The position numbers and the translations under genes were made by a program. This document shows, piece after piece, positions 6,621-12,220 of a DNA stretch of 12,220 nt; within the stretch, counting starts at the first letter, position 1; every line of letters begins with the position of its first letter. The stretch comes from CAYTES01 sp964436935. GTDB lineage: Bacteria; Patescibacteriota; Gracilibacteria; UBA1369; UBA12473. The DNA is taken from contig CAYTES010000047.1 in assembly GCA_964436935.1 (NCBI GenBank), forward strand, positions 1-12,220, read 5' to 3'. The notes beneath the pieces were generated by a model. That model ran no database searches and was not told the DNA's origin. It saw nothing but the letters and a program-made list of their open reading frames with translations.

Positions 6621-7631
6621 TTAAAATTCCATTTCCGTGGATGCTTCCACGTTCTGCCATTGTTCGTAGGTGTGTGGCGATTTTTGATAGAGAAAGTAGG
6701 CGGAAGCCGCAATCATGGCGGCATTGTCCGTGCAGTAGCTTATTTTTTGAGGAAAACGGAGTCGCGTATCGGGGCAGGAATACGTCAATCTTTCTTGGAC
6801 AAGTTGCCGTAACCGTTGATTGGCCGAAACCCCTCCCGCCAAATGTACTTCTTTGGCTTGAAATTCTTGAGCCGCTTGAATGAGCTTGAGGGCCAAAATA
6901 TCCACCACGGCTTCTTGAAATGAGGCTGCCAAATCGGCACGGTGAAGTTGATTTCCTTCTGAAGTAACAAGACGTGAAACCGCTGATTTCAAGCCGGAAA
7001 AACTGAAATCATAGCCGTCATGGAGCAGTGCGCGTGGCAACGGATAGCCCTTAGGATCTCCTTGTTGCGCCAGCTTGGAAATTTCGGGACCTCCGGGATA
7101 CGGAAGTCCGATCAATCGGGCGACTTTGTCAAAAGCTTCTCCTGCGGCGTCGTCGCGCGTGGATCCCAGGGAGATAAAATCATGGTGTCCGCGCATGAGC
7201 ACCAACTCGTTGTGGCCTCCCGAAACCGTTAAAACAACGACAGGGAATTGGATGGCTTCGTCATGGTCCAGCCAGTTCGCATAAATGTGACCCGTAATGT
7301 GGTTCACGGGAATTATCTTTTTCTGACCCACCAGCGCAAGGGTATTGGCCGTGGTGGTTCCGATGAGAAGTGAAGCAATGAGTCCGGGTCGGGCGGTCAC
7401 GGCAATGGCGGCAATTTCATTAAAAGTCGTCTCGGCTTCGGTTAAAGCCTGTTCAATCACCGGAAGTATTTTAAGGACATGTTCCCGTGCCGCCACTTCC
7501 GGGACAACGCCGCCGGTCGCGCGGTGGAGGTCGATTTGTGACGCAATCACATTCGATAAAACCTTCCGGCCATCCTGCACAACGGCCGCCGACGTTTCAT
7601 CGCACGAGGTTTCAATGGATAAAATGGGCAT
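6621..7631 (-). CDS. tsaD: tRNA threonylcarbamoyladenosine transferase TsaD, 336 residues
   Basis: TsaD (Kae1/YgjD family) transfers the threonylcarbamoyl group from threonylcarbamoyl-AMP to A37 of ANN-decoding tRNAs, working with TsaB and TsaE (not in this window). The length and blocks are canonical: IETSCDETSAAVV (6-18), the metal-binding His111 and His115 in HITGHIYANW, TVSGGHNELV (135-144), FDKVARLIGLPYPGG (167-181), FSFSGLKSA (209-217), LAGGVSANQRLR (264-275) and YCTDNAAMIA (299-308, with the metal-ligand Asp302). The ATG at 7631 begins directly at the conserved PILSIETSCD start. No Shine-Dalgarno sequence is present, and only a weak TAAAAA box lies upstream at 7662-7667. No convincing terminator is seen after the stop, only a T7 run. 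Confidence 0.97.
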   Translation of the reverse strand: MPILSIETSCDETSAAVVQDGRKVLSNVIASQIDLHRATGGVVPEVAAREHVLKILPVIEQALTEAETTFNEIAAIAVTARPGLIASLLIGTTTANTLALVGQKKIIPVNHITGHIYANWLDHDEAIQFPVVVLTVSGGHNELVLMRGHHDFISLGSTRDDAAGEAFDKVARLIGLPYPGGPEISKLAQQGDPKGYPLPRALLHDGYDFSFSGLKSAVSRLVTSEGNQLHRADLAASFQEAVVDILALKLIQAAQEFQAKEVHLAGGVSANQRLRQLVQERLTYSCPDTRLRFPQKISYCTDNAAMIAASAYFLYQKSPHTYEQWQNVEASTEMEF

Positions 7632-7689
7632 GAATCATGAGACAATTGAGGTCGAAACGGTTTTTTACACTGATTCGGGACGGGAAATT

Positions 7690-7720
7690 AAAGAAAAGGC
7701 TTAATCCATAGGATCAAGCC
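7690..7720 (-). terminator. Strong intrinsic terminator of the acidic mini-lipoprotein gene
   Basis: GGCTTGATCC and GGATTAAGCC (7711-7720 and 7698-7707) form a 10-bp stem with one G-U pair and a 3-base loop, followed on the minus strand by TTTTCTTT. It separates the lipoprotein gene (stop 7751) from tsaD (start 7631). Confidence 0.85.
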
Positions 7721-7750
7721 CAATCTTCATTGAATTTGAAAGAAAGTCAA

Positions 7751-7960
7751 TTATTGAGCCTTTTCAGTCGTGGCTTCCACTTCAACCGTTGCATCAACGG
7801 CAGCGTTTTCTTCGATGGCTTCTTCCACCGCTTCTTCGGTGCTTTCTTCCCAAGAAGAACCTTCTTCCACCGTGGTTTCTTCGACGGCGGGTTCAGCACC
7901 AGCGCAACCGGCCAAAGCCAATACAGCGATAAGACCTACAAGAGTGAGGAGTTTTTTCAT
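7751..7960 (-). CDS. Small acidic lipoprotein, 69 residues
   Basis: A short predicted lipoprotein: MKK, a hydrophobic core and the ideal lipobox LAGC, with Cys19 as the acylation and cleavage site. The mature peptide of about 51 residues is very acidic and low-complexity, rich in Glu, Val, Ala and Thr (AVEETTVEEGSSWEESTEE, AVEEAIEENAAVDATVEVE), with a single Trp and no domain. It resembles surface-exposed disordered tails rather than an enzyme. It has its own TATAAT box and a strong terminator, so it is monocistronic, and it is divergent from cca. The leader is extremely T-rich with no Shine-Dalgarno sequence. A plus-strand ORF over the same bases is the reverse image of the GAA/GAG-rich coding run and was not taken as a gene. 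Confidence 0.8.
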   Translation of the reverse strand: MKKLLTLVGLIAVLALAGCAGAEPAVEETTVEEGSSWEESTEEAVEEAIEENAAVDATVEVEATTEKAQ

Positions 7961-8000
7961 ACGAAAAAATTAAAAAAAATAAAGGATAAAAAACGCCTAA

Positions 8001-8006
8001 ATTATA
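8001..8006 (-). promoter_or_regulatory. -10 box of the acidic mini-lipoprotein gene
   Basis: A perfect TATAAT on the minus strand predicts a transcript start near 7995 and a T-rich leader of about 34 nt. The -35 is weak (TTTGTG at 16 bp). Confidence 0.5.
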
Positions 8007-8111
8007 CACGCTAAGGAGAAATCACAAAGAGAAAAATCAACAAAAACTTGCAAAAAAATAGAATTGATGCCCCAATAAATCATGGAATTAGCGGTTTATG
8101 GAGCGGGAGTG

Positions 8112-8120
8112 TGTTACAAT
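8112..8120 (+). promoter_or_regulatory. Extended -10 promoter of cca, giving a leaderless transcript
   Basis: TGT-TACAAT is an extended -10 with no good -35. The usual 7-base distance to the start of transcription puts +1 at 8127-8128, exactly at the ATG used here for cca. Confidence 0.45.
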
Positions 8121-8127
8121 GGGGTTT

Positions 8128-9444
8128 ATGGAAAATGCCTCTCTCAAGATCGTAAAAATTCTTCAAGAGAAGGGCTATCAGGCCTATTGGGCGGGGGGGT
8201 GTGTCCGCGATCGCCTTTTGAATAAGGAGCCCAAAGATTACGACATTGTCACAAGTGCCGGCCCGGATGACATTGAAAGACTTTTGCAAAAAACCATTCC
8301 GATTGGAAAAGAGTTTGGAGTGATTTTGGCCATAGAAGGGGAACATCATTTTGAGATTGCGACGTTTCGTTCGGATGCGGGGTATTCGGATGGCCGACGC
8401 CCGGATGCCGTGACATTCACGTCGGCGGAGGACGATGCAAAACGCAGAGATTTCACCATCAATGGACTTTTTTATGATCCCCTCGCGGACGAAATTTATG
8501 ATTATGTCGGCGGGCGGGCCGATTTAAAGGAGCGGATGGTGCGATTCATTGGCGATCCTCACCAAAGGATTCTGGAAGACCATTTGCGGCTGCTCCGTGC
8601 GGTACGGCTTAAAAATACACTCCAGTTTCAGTATCATCCCGAAACGTACCGTGCGGTGGTCCAACATCACGCGCGGGTGTCACGGGTTTCCGGTGAGCGG
8701 ATAAGGGATGAGTTGAATAAAATCATGATGTCGGACCATGCCGTGGAGGCGTGGGAGGATCTTTTGGAAACGGGCATTTTGGAAGTGATTTTGCCCGAAG
8801 TCTACGCCATGAAGGGGGTGGCTCAGCCTTACGAGTACCATCATGAGGGAGATGTTTGGGAACATGCTAAGCAGTCTTTAAAAGCATTGTCGAAGTATGC
8901 CTCTCTGAACTTGCGATGGGCGACTTTTTTGCATGACATTGGTAAGCCTGGTACGTTTCGATTGAAAGAGCGTATTCGTTTTGACCATCATGCGCAGGAA
9001 GGATGCAAAATGGCTGAAATCGTATTGCGCCGACTGAAATTTTCACGGAAGGAGATTCAGCAGATCACCTGGTTGATTGAGCATCACATGATGCTACCCC
9101 AGCTTTTGGAGATGCCCTTGGGAAGGCAGCGATCTTGGTTTTTAAAGTCGGAGTTCCCCGATTTATTGGCTATTTTTGAGGCCGATATTTCTGGGACCGA
9201 TCCCGCTCATTACGAGCTTTATCAGCAGGTGGTGGAACGCTATCGAGAAACCTTGGAAAAAATGCCGGAAGTGCCGAGACCTTTGTTGACAGGACATGAC
9301 ATCATGACGTTTTTGAAGTTGAATCCCGGAGAAAAAGTGGGACGAATTGCCGCAGAATTGCATGAGAAGCAGTTGGCTCATGAAATTCAGACTAAGTCGC
9401 AAGCTCTTGAGTGGCTCGAATCGAACTACAAGGAGTCGACTTGA
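8128..9444 (+). CDS. cca: CCA tRNA nucleotidyltransferase with HD domain, 438 residues
   Basis: Adds or repairs the 3' CCA end of tRNAs (class II nucleotidyltransferase, cytosol). Visible motifs are GGCVRD (23-28), the catalytic DYD (37-39, EPKDYDIVTSA), RRDFTINGLFYDP (106-118), the nucleotide-selecting DxxRxxRxxR as DHLRLLRAVR (151-160) and ERIRDELNKI (190-199). An HD phosphohydrolase-type domain follows, with FLHDIGKPGTFR (His269-Asp270) and RFDHHAQEG. The frame stays open back to an ATG at 8098, but the added ten residues (MERECVTMGF) are not conserved in the family and would start upstream of the expected transcript start; 8128 is preferred, with 8119 as an alternative. It is the only plus-strand gene and ends 19 bp inside the convergent gene at 9426-10235. 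An A-adding-only or poly(A) polymerase role is less likely but not excluded. Confidence 0.95.
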   Translation: MENASLKIVKILQEKGYQAYWAGGCVRDRLLNKEPKDYDIVTSAGPDDIERLLQKTIPIGKEFGVILAIEGEHHFEIATFRSDAGYSDGRRPDAVTFTSAEDDAKRRDFTINGLFYDPLADEIYDYVGGRADLKERMVRFIGDPHQRILEDHLRLLRAVRLKNTLQFQYHPETYRAVVQHHARVSRVSGERIRDELNKIMMSDHAVEAWEDLLETGILEVILPEVYAMKGVAQPYEYHHEGDVWEHAKQSLKALSKYASLNLRWATFLHDIGKPGTFRLKERIRFDHHAQEGCKMAEIVLRRLKFSRKEIQQITWLIEHHMMLPQLLEMPLGRQRSWFLKSEFPDLLAIFEADISGTDPAHYELYQQVVERYRETLEKMPEVPRPLLTGHDIMTFLKLNPGEKVGRIAAELHEKQLAHEIQTKSQALEWLESNYKEST

Positions 9445-10235
9445 TCAACGCCTTCAATCTCTCGTTCGAAACGATCGTCTACGCCATAATGATAATAGAG
9501 TTGATACAGCCGAATAAACCCGTCCTGTTCACCTTCAGTTAGGGAAATTTCGGGAAGAAATAACGTTTCGCATTCATCATTGGCATAAATTTCAAAGGGA
9601 AAGCTGGCCACTATAAATTTAATGATCGCCAAGTAGTGACCATAGGGAGACGAGGCTGAATAATCCGAAACTTTTTTTGGGGGTGTGGGAGGATGTTTTA
9701 ATATTTGATCATAGGCTTCAAACAGTTCAGGCACCTCTCGGTAAATAGAGCGTAGGTTTTGACTCAGGAGGAGCGGGGCCTCTTGCATGAGCGTATAGCT
9801 GGAGCGATCTTTCCAAAAAAGAGCGATCAGTCGCTCGGCAAAAGCCATACGATCGGTTTCGGGAAGGTGTTCAATGGAATCCACCAGGATTTTATAGGTC
9901 TCCAGATTGGCCTGTAACTCGGGCTGGAGAGACGGTTGTTGAACAGGCTCGGAAAGATCAAAAACCGGAGAATCCTTGGCCGATGAGCGATGTTTTTGAT
10001 GAATTTCGCCATTTCCCAAAATACTCCGTTGGTGTTTTTCAAAAAAGGCATCGGTTTTTGGGTCGAGGGAGCGAAGCTTAAGCTGAATTTCATCTCGGAC
10101 CAACGGGACTTCCTTTGGAATACAGCCTTCCACGAGAACGGAAAATGCCAGGGCCGGCAGGAGCTTCAAAGCTTGTTTTCTTAGCGAATCGCCTGAGAAA
10201 GAATTGGCAGGGGAAAAGGTCTCAGAATTTTTCAT
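9426..10235 (-). CDS. Predicted lipoprotein-like hypothetical protein, 269 residues
   Basis: I do not recognise the domain. A Lys/Arg-containing N-region (SLRKQALK) leads into a hydrophobic stretch (LLPALAFSVLVEGC). The last Cys (residue 38 from this ATG) could be a lipobox cysteine, but Glu at the -2 position is atypical, so acylation is uncertain. The rest is mostly helical and charged (ETYKILVDSIEHLPETDRMA, AERLIALFWKDRSS), with a PPTPPKK linker, then SPYGHYLAIIKFIVASFPF and an acidic, Tyr-rich end. Translation could also begin at TTG 10241, two codons earlier; the ATG at 10235 is preferred. It has a plausible promoter and no Shine-Dalgarno sequence. Its last 19 bp overlap the end of cca on the opposite strand. 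Confidence 0.72.
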   Translation of the reverse strand: MKNSETFSPANSFSGDSLRKQALKLLPALAFSVLVEGCIPKEVPLVRDEIQLKLRSLDPKTDAFFEKHQRSILGNGEIHQKHRSSAKDSPVFDLSEPVQQPSLQPELQANLETYKILVDSIEHLPETDRMAFAERLIALFWKDRSSYTLMQEAPLLLSQNLRSIYREVPELFEAYDQILKHPPTPPKKVSDYSASSPYGHYLAIIKFIVASFPFEIYANDECETLFLPEISLTEGEQDGFIRLYQLYYHYGVDDRFEREIEGVDQVDSL

Positions 10236-10264
10236 GGGCAATAAATGAAAATGGAAAAGAGATT

Positions 10265-10293
10265 AATGTAAAACAAATCCATTCTTACCACAA
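10265..10293 (-). promoter_or_regulatory. Predicted promoter of the lipoprotein-like gene
   Basis: Minus-strand TTGTGG (10288-10293), a 17-bp spacer and TACATT (10265-10270) give a leader of about 25 nt before ATG 10235. The -10 matches consensus in only four positions. Confidence 0.4.
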
Positions 10294-10313
10294 CCCCTAT
10301 GACCTTTTTTTAA

Positions 10314-10511
10314 CTAAAAGATGAAATTTTTATGAACTCTTGAATTTAAATTTAGTCCTCCTTTTTTCCATTCTAAAAATAATGTTTTCTGAGCGAATGC
10401 TGAGTCTGTGAAATAGTAAACGAATTGAGTTTCTACTATAAAATCTTTAGAAAAATCATTTGAGCACACGTAGTAAAAAATTTGATTTGGGTCTCGTGGG
10501 TCCTGAATCAA
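10314..10511 (-). CDS. Doubtful small ORF, 65 residues, AT-rich
   Basis: This is an open frame in an otherwise empty 384-bp gap. It starts at TTG (10511), because TAA lies just upstream in frame and there is no ATG. The reading (FYYVCSNDFSKDFIVETQF, then FLEWKKGGLNLNSRVHKNF) has a protein-like amino-acid mix, but I recognise no family. Codons are AT-rich (AGA, TTA, GGA), unlike neighbouring genes. There is no Shine-Dalgarno sequence, no clear promoter, and a GC-rich hairpin just upstream. It could be a young or acquired small gene, a fragment of a decayed one, or chance. Confidence 0.25.
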   Translation of the reverse strand: MIQDPRDPNQIFYYVCSNDFSKDFIVETQFVYYFTDSAFAQKTLFLEWKKGGLNLNSRVHKNFIF

Positions 10512-10529
10512 ATTTTACGAAGTTAAGCG

Positions 10530-10544
10530 CCCCGCACTGCGGGG
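10530..10544. repeat. GC-rich hairpin CCCCG-CACTG-CGGGG, copy 2
   Basis: The stem is 5 bp, or 6 bp if the inner C-G pair closes a 3-base loop. The core differs from the hairpin at 1516-1530 at two loop positions. It has no T-run and is not a standard terminator. Confidence 0.5.
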
Positions 10545-10571
10545 TTCTAAAAACAATGTAGGGGGTTCCCG

Positions 10572-10592
10572 CCTGCCTGTCCGGTAGGCAGG
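10572..10592. repeat. Palindromic element CCTGCCT-n7-AGGCAGG
   Basis: A perfect 7-bp inverted repeat with a CCGG-centred loop sits between the hairpin at 10530 and the longer hairpin at 10592. The three together form a GC-rich structured block in an AT-rich gap. Confidence 0.5.
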
Positions 10593-10617
10593 GAAGGGGG
10601 AATGAGTTCCCCCTTCC
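10592..10617 (-). terminator. 11-bp hairpin directly after the bactofilin-like gene
   Basis: GGAAGGGGGAA (10592-10602) pairs perfectly with TTCCCCCTTCC (10607-10617) around a 4-base TGAG loop. It begins 2 bases after the stop codon (10620-10622). There is no T-run, so it may act as a transcript-stabilising 3' end or a non-canonical terminator rather than a classic intrinsic one. Confidence 0.5.
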
Positions 10618-10619
10618 GA

Positions 10620-11807
10620 TTAAATCATTCGCTCTTTCACCATCTGGGCATGAAGCGATCTCTTAACTACGAAGATGCCGCCCAGTGCCATAAAGAAGGC
10701 GACCCACTGGAATAACGGCCCTACAAAGGGCACAAAGCAGAGGGCAAAAAGGACGACCAGGCCCACCGTCAACATGAAAAAAGACTGTCGTCCCTGCTTC
10801 TTTTTATCCATGGTCTTTTTCAGTATTTTGTGAAAGAACCATGATCCCACCCAATACGCGGAGGCAATTCGCGCTCCCTCAATGAGGAGGAATAAAAGGG
10901 AAAGAATCACGGCGCTGATTTGAAAAGTCGCCAACATGATCAGAGAGAAAAAGAAAATCATGGTCCCGACCAGGAGTACCATGAATCCAATTCCCAGAGA
11001 ATTGAGCGGGGCTTTGTTGATCTGATCGGTTGTTTTTTGAAAAAAGTGGGGCATCACCATAATAAAAATTCCGCCGATGGCCAGTAGGGAAATCAGATTG
11101 AAAAATTTAAAACTCCAACCCCACGTTGTTAGAAAGGAGGCGATGTTTTTCTTCCACACCTCAGCATCCGGAAGAATTTGTTTGTATGTCGTTTCTCCTT
11201 CAATGGTTCCCCCTTGGTTAGAGACTTTTTGCGGAGAGCGATAGGAAAAGTCACCGGAGATTTGAGAGTCACGCAATAAAGTCACGGATTCCCCCGCACG
11301 AACCTGCGCATTCCCGTTGATTTTTCCTCCCAAATGAAGCGTGCCAACGGCCGCTTTCAAGCTTTGATTGAGTGTGCCATAAAAATCGGCGGTTTGTGCG
11401 GCGAGTACCAGGTCTCCATTCAAGGCTGCGTCTTTGCCGATGGTGAGGGTTCCGGACGCCAGAATGGTGTCTCCTCCCACGGTTCCATTCAACAGTAGGG
11501 CGCCCGAGGCCAGGCGAAGATCATCCTGGACCGATCCGTTGATGGTCACGTCGTTTCCGGCCACAAAAAGGTCTCCATTTATATTTCCGTTGATCGTTAT
11601 CTTGTCACCCGCCACAAAAAGATCTCCTTCCACATCCGCTTGAACATTCACTTCTTCTCCGGCCAGGTACACATCTTCAGTTTTGTACTCATTGAGAAAA
11701 ACGGTTTCTCCTTTTTGAGTAAAAAAAGCTTGAGCGGAAGCGCTCACCGTGAACAGCCCAAAGGAAAAAAGGAAAAAAGCTAAAAAAAATCGTTGAAAGG
11801 GGAGCAT
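10620..11807 (-). CDS. Secreted bactofilin-like beta-helix protein with C-terminal membrane segments, 395 residues
   Basis: A polymer-forming-type (bactofilin/DUF583-like) repeat domain placed outside the membrane. The ATG at 11807 opens a good signal peptide (LPFQRFFLAFFLFSFGLF, cleavage likely after SASAQA, residue 27); the open frame extends to a TTG at 11843, which would bury that signal. Residues about 44-180 are about eight units of mostly 17 residues, for example GDLFVAGDKITINGNIN (61-77) and GDLFVAGNDVTINGSVQ (78-94), the pattern of a right-handed beta-helix. After a linker come four or five hydrophobic segments (LISLLAIGGIFIMVMP, GIGFMVLLVGTMIFFF, SAVILSLLFLLIEGA, FFMLTVGLVVLFALCF, FQWVAFFMALGGIFVV) and a basic end. 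Classical bactofilins are cytoplasmic and soluble, so a scaffold or envelope-stress role is inference. It follows the long inverted repeat and rlmD. Confidence 0.85.
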   Translation of the reverse strand: MLPFQRFFLAFFLFSFGLFTVSASAQAFFTQKGETVFLNEYKTEDVYLAGEEVNVQADVEGDLFVAGDKITINGNINGDLFVAGNDVTINGSVQDDLRLASGALLLNGTVGGDTILASGTLTIGKDAALNGDLVLAAQTADFYGTLNQSLKAAVGTLHLGGKINGNAQVRAGESVTLLRDSQISGDFSYRSPQKVSNQGGTIEGETTYKQILPDAEVWKKNIASFLTTWGWSFKFFNLISLLAIGGIFIMVMPHFFQKTTDQINKAPLNSLGIGFMVLLVGTMIFFFSLIMLATFQISAVILSLLFLLIEGARIASAYWVGSWFFHKILKKTMDKKKQGRQSFFMLTVGLVVLFALCFVPFVGPLFQWVAFFMALGGIFVVKRSLHAQMVKERMI

Positions 11808-11823
11808 AAAGAAAAGATAGAAA

Positions 11824-12014
11824 TCTATTAGGAATTCCCGCAAAATGCAGTTAACTTTGAAAAATCATCAATTTTCGATCGATTCAAGGCAAAGCGAGGA
11901 AGGCCGGGCCCCCTGAAAGGGGAGCAATTAGATACGTCGACGAGCTTTAAAGCAGAAGCGGACGGAAAGAATGATTTTTTCATGGTAAGGGTATTTTGCG
12001 AGAGTTCCACTAGA
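11824..12014. repeat. Long imperfect inverted-repeat element filling the rlmD to bactofilin gap
   Basis: The ends mirror each other: TCTA (11824-11827) with TAGA (12011-12014), then GGAATTCCCGCAAAAT (11831-11846) with ATTTTGCGAGAGTTCC (11993-12008), 16 positions with one mismatch and one G-T pair. Farther in, TGAAAAATCAT on the left mirrors ATGATTTTTTCA on the right, and TTTCGATCGATTC mirrors GAAGCGGACGGAAA loosely. The centre holds the hairpin CCCCT-GAA-AGGGG and AAAGC opposite GCTTT. The whole could fold as one hairpin of about 190 nt with bulges. It carries no convincing gene. It could be a MITE-like insertion or a structured RNA in the transcript joining rlmD and the bactofilin-like gene. 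Confidence 0.6.
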
Positions 12015-12021
12015 AACGCTA

Positions 12022-12220
12022 TCACAACTCGACCGATTTTAAAAGGCGTACCACGGTTTCAATATGGTACGTTTGTGGAAACATATCCACGGGTTGTACC
12101 ACATCAACGGTGTAGCCCAGTTGGCCAAAAACCTTAAGGTCCCGCGCCAGGGTTGTGGGGTTGCAGGAAACATAGATGATTTTTTGAGGACTCAACGCCT
12201 GGATTTGAGCCGGGACCGAG
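12022..12220 (-). CDS. rlmD: 23S rRNA (uracil-C5)-methyltransferase, RlmD/RumA type, C-terminal 65 residues
   Basis: SAM-dependent methylation of a uridine in 23S rRNA (TrmA/RlmC/RlmD family). Only the end of the gene is in the window; the frame enters from the right edge and stops with TGA at 12022-12024. The family end is unmistakable: IIYVSCNPTTLARDL, carrying the nucleophilic Cys of the SCNP motif, and PVDMFPQTYHIETVVRL, whose Glu in HIET corresponds to the catalytic base of RlmD. The Gly-Tyr before it (LGYTV) is also usual. TrmA and RlmC share parts of these motifs, and some bacteria have a dual RlmCD enzyme, so the exact target uridine cannot be settled from this fragment. The long inverted repeat begins 8 bp after the stop. 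Confidence 0.88.
   Translation of the reverse strand, partial: SVPAQIQALSPQKIIYVSCNPTTLARDLKVFGQLGYTVDVVQPVDMFPQTYHIETVVRLLKSVEL

Noticed and set aside
6636..6651. Hairpin CGTGGA-TGCT-TCCACG near the end of tsaD followed by a T7 run
   Set aside because: The stem is inside the coding sequence and 16 bases separate it from the T-run, so it does not form an intrinsic terminator.
7345..7704. Plus-strand ORF opposite tsaD
   Set aside because: It is antisense to a clear core gene, has no promoter or start site, and shows the mirror composition expected of a shadow frame.
7770..7973. Ser/Thr-rich plus-strand ORF opposite the mini-lipoprotein
   Set aside because: The Ser-rich run is the reverse complement of GAA/GAG-type codons; the minus-strand reading has a textbook lipobox.
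10650..11700. Possible tandem DNA repeat in the bactofilin-like gene
   Set aside because: The roughly 51-bp periodicity reflects the 17-residue protein repeat; the DNA copies have diverged and are not a tandem or CRISPR array.
11808..11843. TTG start of the bactofilin-like protein
   Set aside because: It would add 12 residues before the natural signal peptide. The ATG at 11807 gives a normal Sec signal.
11828..12025. Minus-strand ORF across the rlmD to bactofilin gap
   Set aside because: It lies almost wholly in the long inverted repeat, needs a GTG or internal ATG start, has no recognisable protein features and no Shine-Dalgarno sequence.
1..12220. CRISPR array, tRNA or rRNA gene, transposase, or UGA recoding
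   Set aside because: I saw no regularly spaced repeats, cloverleaf or rRNA signature, transposase motif, or in-frame TGA in the recognised genes. A covariance-model search was not possible here.

Overview
The window looks like chromosomal DNA of a small-genome bacterium. Almost everything lies on the minus strand; only cca is on plus. The named genes are core housekeeping genes: a malic enzyme, lgt, hisS, tsaD, cca and an rlmD-type methyltransferase. They sit among short lipoproteins, an SLH-domain protein and a secreted bactofilin-like membrane protein. Genes stop normally at TAA, TAG and TGA with no internal TGA, so UGA is not recoded here. Only one gene has a clear Shine-Dalgarno sequence, and several leaders are pyrimidine-rich. 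A Patescibacteria/CPR lineage of the Peregrinibacteria type is my best guess. It rests on gene style and not on any marker, so it is weak.

Layout: 1-882 is the N-terminal part of a malic enzyme (minus, running off the left edge) with a good promoter. 1052-1348 is a low-GC orphan ORF with its own promoter. 1540-3869 is a three-gene minus unit, lgt, then an SLH protein, then a small lipoprotein. lgt and the SLH gene are joined by an ATGA overlap. 3917-5682 is hisS followed by a membrane-anchored thioredoxin-like protein; its terminator overlaps the lgt promoter. 5804-6517 is an unrecognised 237-residue protein ending at a clear terminator. 6621-7631 is tsaD. 7751-7960 is an acidic mini-lipoprotein with a strong terminator. 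8128-9444 is cca (plus), apparently leaderless and divergent from that lipoprotein gene. 9426-10235 is a lipoprotein-like gene (minus) whose end overlaps the end of cca by 19 bp. 10236-10619 is a gene-poor stretch holding a promoter, a doubtful 65-codon ORF and a cluster of GC-rich hairpins. 10620-11807 is a bactofilin/beta-helix protein with a membrane tail. 11824-12014 is one long imperfect inverted repeat filling the gap to 12022-12220, the C-terminal end of an rlmD-type rRNA methyltransferase.

Functionally the window mixes translation and RNA maturation (hisS, tsaD, cca, rlmD) with cell-envelope work: Lgt acylates lipoproteins, there are two or three small lipoprotein candidates, and the SLH, thioredoxin and bactofilin-like proteins act outside the membrane. 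The most unexplained items are the roughly 190-bp inverted-repeat element, the shared CCCCG hairpins, and the general lack of Shine-Dalgarno sites together with a likely leaderless cca.
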